From Mucilaginibacter psychrotolerans (GTDB lineage: Bacteria > Bacteroidota > Bacteroidia > Sphingobacteriales > Sphingobacteriaceae): 55,695 bases of DNA. The position numbers and the translations under genes were made by a program. This document shows, piece after piece, positions 52,837-55,695 of the stretch; within the stretch, counting starts at the first letter, position 1; each line of letters starts with the position of its first letter. Where the stretch lies: positions 1 to 55,695 of the forward strand of contig NZ_SOZE01000036.1 of assembly GCF_004519315.1 (NCBI RefSeq), written 5' to 3'. Under the pieces are notes generated by a model that saw nothing but the letters and a program-made list of their open reading frames with translations, did not search any database and was not told where the DNA came from.

Positions 52837-53200
52837 GATGACCTATCCGGTCACCTAAAGATCAAGCTATTCCAGGAAACTCCACCAAATTATTCACGAA
52901 ATCGCACCTTCAGGTAACCTATTGGCTTACTTGTGCGCCATCAAGGGCAATACACAGTTTATAAGTAGCTGTTAAAAAGTTTTTGTAGAGAACGAAAACT
53001 TTAAACATCGCCGACAATTATGCTGCTCTGCAAACGAATACTTAAAAACGCCGGCGCACCGTGTATATGAAGTGTATCAGGAAATAATTTAAAGAAATTA
53101 CAATTGACAGCAGGACCCGTTGTCGCAAAAAAACATCGTACAGCTTCCGGGCAGCGAAATATAGCTCGAGTCGGAAAGAAGGCAAAGGCAGTACTTTTCA
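52837..53200 (+). mobile_element. Decayed left end of a second integrative element (integrase remnant)
   Basis: Bases about 52876-52968 align by eye with 6005-6105 of the island (shared CACCAAATTATTCA, AATCGCA, GTAACCTATTGG, TTATAAGTA-type pieces). Degenerate GATGACC/GGTCACC sites lie at 52837-52855. At 53030-53120 the frame reads NEYLKTPAHRVYEVYQEI, matching NEYLKTLEHQVYDVHRQM of the intact integrase, then breaks at a TAA and frameshifts. It is an old, deleted relative of the island's left end in the same orientation. Confidence 0.65.
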
Positions 53201-53407
53201 CTTCAACATTGCAAAAGGCAACACATAAGAAATTAAAATAAACAAAATGAAACAACACCACGTAAACGACAATTGGCATCGCCAATTGTCTAATTTAGAA
53301 AAAATTCTAAAAATAAGAATTTGGTAAAATGTCAAAATATTGATTTACAGATACTTAAATTATGGCACTGCACTTGTATTGCAGGTTGAAAGAAAAAACC
53401 AAACATC

Positions 53408-55480
53408 ATGAATAATAAAACCTTACTCTTACTTTTATTGCTGGCGGCAAGTTTCACTGCTTGCAAAAAAAACAGCGCAATTAACGGGCCTGATACGCCG
53501 CCTATAATTGTGACGCCAACCGACAGCACAATTGCTCCGGCTAACTTTAACTTTAACACCACACGCGAGGTTACCATTGATGTAACGTTAGTGACTAACG
53601 ACAACCAGCCTATTGCCGGCGTACCTGTAGATTTACTGCCGAATTCTACAACCGTTACCGACCCTCTTCTTACAGCAGTAACAGATGCAAACGGCAAGGT
53701 ACATGCTACCTTAAACCTCCCTGCTTATGCAGATACAGTAATTATCGACCCCAAATATGTTGGCTTAATGCGCAACGCAAAGGCAGTTATCAGCGGCAAT
53801 TCGGTAAATGCAACTATTGGCGGCGCCGGAGGCTATAGTGGCAGCATAGTAGCTACCAACTCGGTTGGCTTGTCTCCTGTAAGCAAGTTTGCATTAAACA
53901 GTATTCATGCACAGTCAAATACATCTTTCGTTTACATGGGCACTTACGACAATTCAGGTGTTCCAAAATACCTGGAAGCAACATCTGATGTAATAACTTC
54001 TGAACTTTTGAACTATGTAAATACATCCCTGCCCGAACAAAAAAGTGTTGCACAATTACACCCCACATATTTACAATCATCTGCAACGGCGGATCTTAAC
54101 ATTGTGAAAACAGCCGATGTGTGGATTACCTTCGTGAGTGAAGGAGCCGGCTATTTAAATACCTTGGGCTATTATACCTACCCAACCGGCAATGCGCCAA
54201 AGAGCGAAGCAGACATTACAAAGGTAACTTATATTTTCCCTAATGCATCTTTACCCGGTTCGGGCGGCAATTTACGCTCAGGAAGCAAGGTTAAATTAGG
54301 CAGGTTTGATGCAGGCACCTCGATAGGTTTCGTGTTATTGGCCAACGCCTGGAATGGTGGCAGCAAACTGGTTGACAGCAACGCTCCACGTTTTTACACC
54401 ACAACCGCCTGCAACCCCGAAACTAAAGAGGAACTGAAGAAACACACTGTGCTATTGTATGCCCAAACTCAAAACTTATATCTTATTGGTATAGACGACC
54501 AGAACAGGCAAACCGGCGGTAGCGATAACGATTTTAACGACGCTCTTTTCTATGCTACATCTAACCCCGTTACCGCTATATCAAACACAAACGTAGAGGT
54601 TGTAGATTCACCAAAAGATAGCGATGGTGATGGTGTTACCGATGTTTTTGACCAATTCCCTACCGACCCTACAAGGGCGTACATCAGCTACTATCCATCT
54701 AAAACTACCTTTGGCACTGTAATGTTTGAAGACTTGTGGCCTGCCACAGGAGATTATGACCTGAATGATATGGTTGTTGGTTATCAATACAAAACCATCA
54801 CAAATGCTAAAAACAACGTAGTAGAAATGTATGCCAATTATGCTGTAAAGGCATCAGGCGCATCATTCGTAAGCGGTTTTGGTGTTCAGTTTCCATTTAG
54901 CCCATCGCTGATTAAATCAGTTACCGGCCAAAAACTGATTGGCAACTATATCAACCAAAATGCCAACGGCACCGAAAGCAAACAAGCCAAAGCAGTTATC
55001 ATACCATTTGATAACTACCAGGCCATCATAAAACGCCCTGGCGGATACTATATCAACACCCAAAATGATGCACCTGTAGCCAAAAGCGATACCGTTCACA
55101 TTTTCATGAGCTTTAACAGCCCAATTTCGGCGAGCACTTTGGGTAATGCACCGTTCAACCCGTTCCTGATAAGCAATCAGCGCCGTGGTTACGAAGTTCA
55201 TTTGCCAGATAATACACCAACCGATTTGGCCGATCTTAAACTTTTTGGCACCGCTCAGGATAATACCAACGCTGGCCTTGGCAGATATTACAAAAGCAAA
55301 AATGCCTGGCCTTACGCCTTGAATTTTGTAGAACCTTTTAACTACCCTACAGAAGGCAACGCTATAAGCAAAAGTTACAATTACTTTTTACAATGGACAA
55401 AATCTGGTGGCAGTTTGCACAAAGATTGGTACTTAAACTTACCGGGCTACCGTAACGACGGATTAGTCTATCAAAAATAA
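53408..55480 (+). CDS. LruC-domain surface lipoprotein
   Basis: Encodes 690 residues. The lipoprotein signal MNNKTLLLLLLLAASFTAC gives Cys at 19. An Ig-like beta domain (about 45-130; REVTIDVTLVTNDNQPIAGV) is followed by a DUF4114-type segment ending in DRNRQTGG-like SDNDFNDALFYA. An Asp-rich calcium-type loop follows (DSDGDGVTDVFDQFPTDPTR), then the LruC/DUF4842 domain (MFEDLWPATGDYDLNDMVVG ... DWYLNLPGYRNDGL). The start and full length look normal and a strong terminator follows. It is a cell-surface or matrix protein of unknown precise function, encoded alone. Confidence 0.88.
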   Translation: MNNKTLLLLLLLAASFTACKKNSAINGPDTPPIIVTPTDSTIAPANFNFNTTREVTIDVTLVTNDNQPIAGVPVDLLPNSTTVTDPLLTAVTDANGKVHATLNLPAYADTVIIDPKYVGLMRNAKAVISGNSVNATIGGAGGYSGSIVATNSVGLSPVSKFALNSIHAQSNTSFVYMGTYDNSGVPKYLEATSDVITSELLNYVNTSLPEQKSVAQLHPTYLQSSATADLNIVKTADVWITFVSEGAGYLNTLGYYTYPTGNAPKSEADITKVTYIFPNASLPGSGGNLRSGSKVKLGRFDAGTSIGFVLLANAWNGGSKLVDSNAPRFYTTTACNPETKEELKKHTVLLYAQTQNLYLIGIDDQNRQTGGSDNDFNDALFYATSNPVTAISNTNVEVVDSPKDSDGDGVTDVFDQFPTDPTRAYISYYPSKTTFGTVMFEDLWPATGDYDLNDMVVGYQYKTITNAKNNVVEMYANYAVKASGASFVSGFGVQFPFSPSLIKSVTGQKLIGNYINQNANGTESKQAKAVIIPFDNYQAIIKRPGGYYINTQNDAPVAKSDTVHIFMSFNSPISASTLGNAPFNPFLISNQRRGYEVHLPDNTPTDLADLKLFGTAQDNTNAGLGRYYKSKNAWPYALNFVEPFNYPTEGNAISKSYNYFLQWTKSGGSLHKDWYLNLPGYRNDGLVYQK

Positions 55481-55504
55481 TCTCACCCCCAATTAACGAA
55501 AGAG

Positions 55505-55527
55505 CCAGGCGAAAGCCTGGTTTTTTT
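55505..55527 (+). terminator. Terminator after LruC-domain gene
   Basis: CCAGGC (55505-55510), GAAA tetraloop, GCCTGG (55515-55520), then seven T residues. Confidence 0.85.
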
Positions 55528-55695
55528 GTTTAAGAAAACTACAGAACAGCCGAAAAGAGTTCGGACAGACTAAGTAGGGCCTGGTGAATATCGTATATAT
55601 AATTGATTGTTAGTATATTATATAATAAATTCCTTTTAAAAGTGCAAAGGTTTTAGTATTTTAGGGTCATAATCCTTGCACTAATGATCAAGTAC
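55528..55695. other. Intergenic to window end
   Basis: No gene is seen. An imperfect inverted repeat AGTGCAAAGG (55641-55650) and CCTTGCACT (55674-55682) may be an operator or a weak terminator for a gene outside the window. Confidence 0.35.

Noticed and set aside
1..55695. CRISPR array
   Set aside because: No regularly spaced direct repeats of 25-40 bp were seen.

Overview
The window looks like a Bacteroidota chromosome, most likely Sphingobacteriaceae (Mucilaginibacter/Pedobacter-like). The signs are: a TAnnTTTG-type -7 box in front of the tRNA, almost no Shine-Dalgarno sequences, lipoproteins of Bacteroidota type, an IntDOT-like integrase, and GH2/GH127 glycosidases, DUF6249, TlpA/DUF4369-type and LruC-domain proteins. 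This assignment is inferred from family content, not from a database match.

Layout. (1) 1-2.8 kb: a defence/toxin-immunity scrap region with a nuclease-like protein behind a broken partner gene, two immunity-like genes and the severed C-terminus of a polymorphic toxin next to a REP-like palindrome. (2) 2.9-5.6 kb: a GH2 beta-galactosidase-type gene split by one in-frame TAA. (3) 5855-5941: tRNA-Ser(CGA), whose 3' end is the left attachment site of a genomic island of about 40.6 kb. The same 17 bp recur at 46547-46563. (4) Island left end, 6.2-10.1 kb: tyrosine integrase, ORF6N protein, RRM RNA-binding protein, a large nested hairpin and decayed genes. (5) Island EPS module, 10.8-23.7 kb: a rightward set (small membrane protein, lipoprotein, O-antigen ligase/polymerase-TPR, two large lipoproteins, acyltransferase) facing a leftward set (NAD-sugar epimerase, polysaccharide deacetylase, sugar-phosphate transferase, frameshifted FAD oxidoreductase). 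(6) Island giant-gene operon, 24.1-46.2 kb, all leftward: six genes encoding 681, 1104, 201, 2135, 1642 and 1513 residues. (7) Right of attR, 46.6-55.7 kb: a transposase scrap, a DUF6249/ECF sigma/membrane protein operon, a TlpA-like thioredoxin protein, a decayed ECF sigma factor fused by deletion to a decayed GH127 gene, remnants of a second integrase end, and an intact LruC-domain lipoprotein.

The best candidate for an undescribed system is the giant-gene operon. The two downstream giants carry Ig-like/FN3, discoidin-like and (1513 aa) clan-A glycosidase-like modules or (1642 aa) no known fold. The 2135-residue protein has a large beta-rich DUF6603-like core plus a LamG-like domain. The 1104-residue protein ends in a complete metzincin zinc-protease signature. 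Only the 201-residue protein has an ordinary lipoprotein signal; the others start with short MPT/MPG/MAI (or MST) N-termini and no Sec signal. This would fit a cargo-like or unconventionally exported surface or toxin complex, but that is inference: no secretion apparatus is visible in the window. GC content rises sharply inside the 2135-residue gene, suggesting a mosaic N-terminus, and a truncated reading frame sits upstream of the operon at the island end.

Several otherwise recognisable genes are broken by a single event (TGA near 100, TAA at 3163 and 51536, single-base shifts near 9860, 20600 and 52430). Either this strain is losing accessory genes or the assembly has residual errors. The sigma/GH127 fusion and the toxin remnant cannot be explained by base-calling errors.
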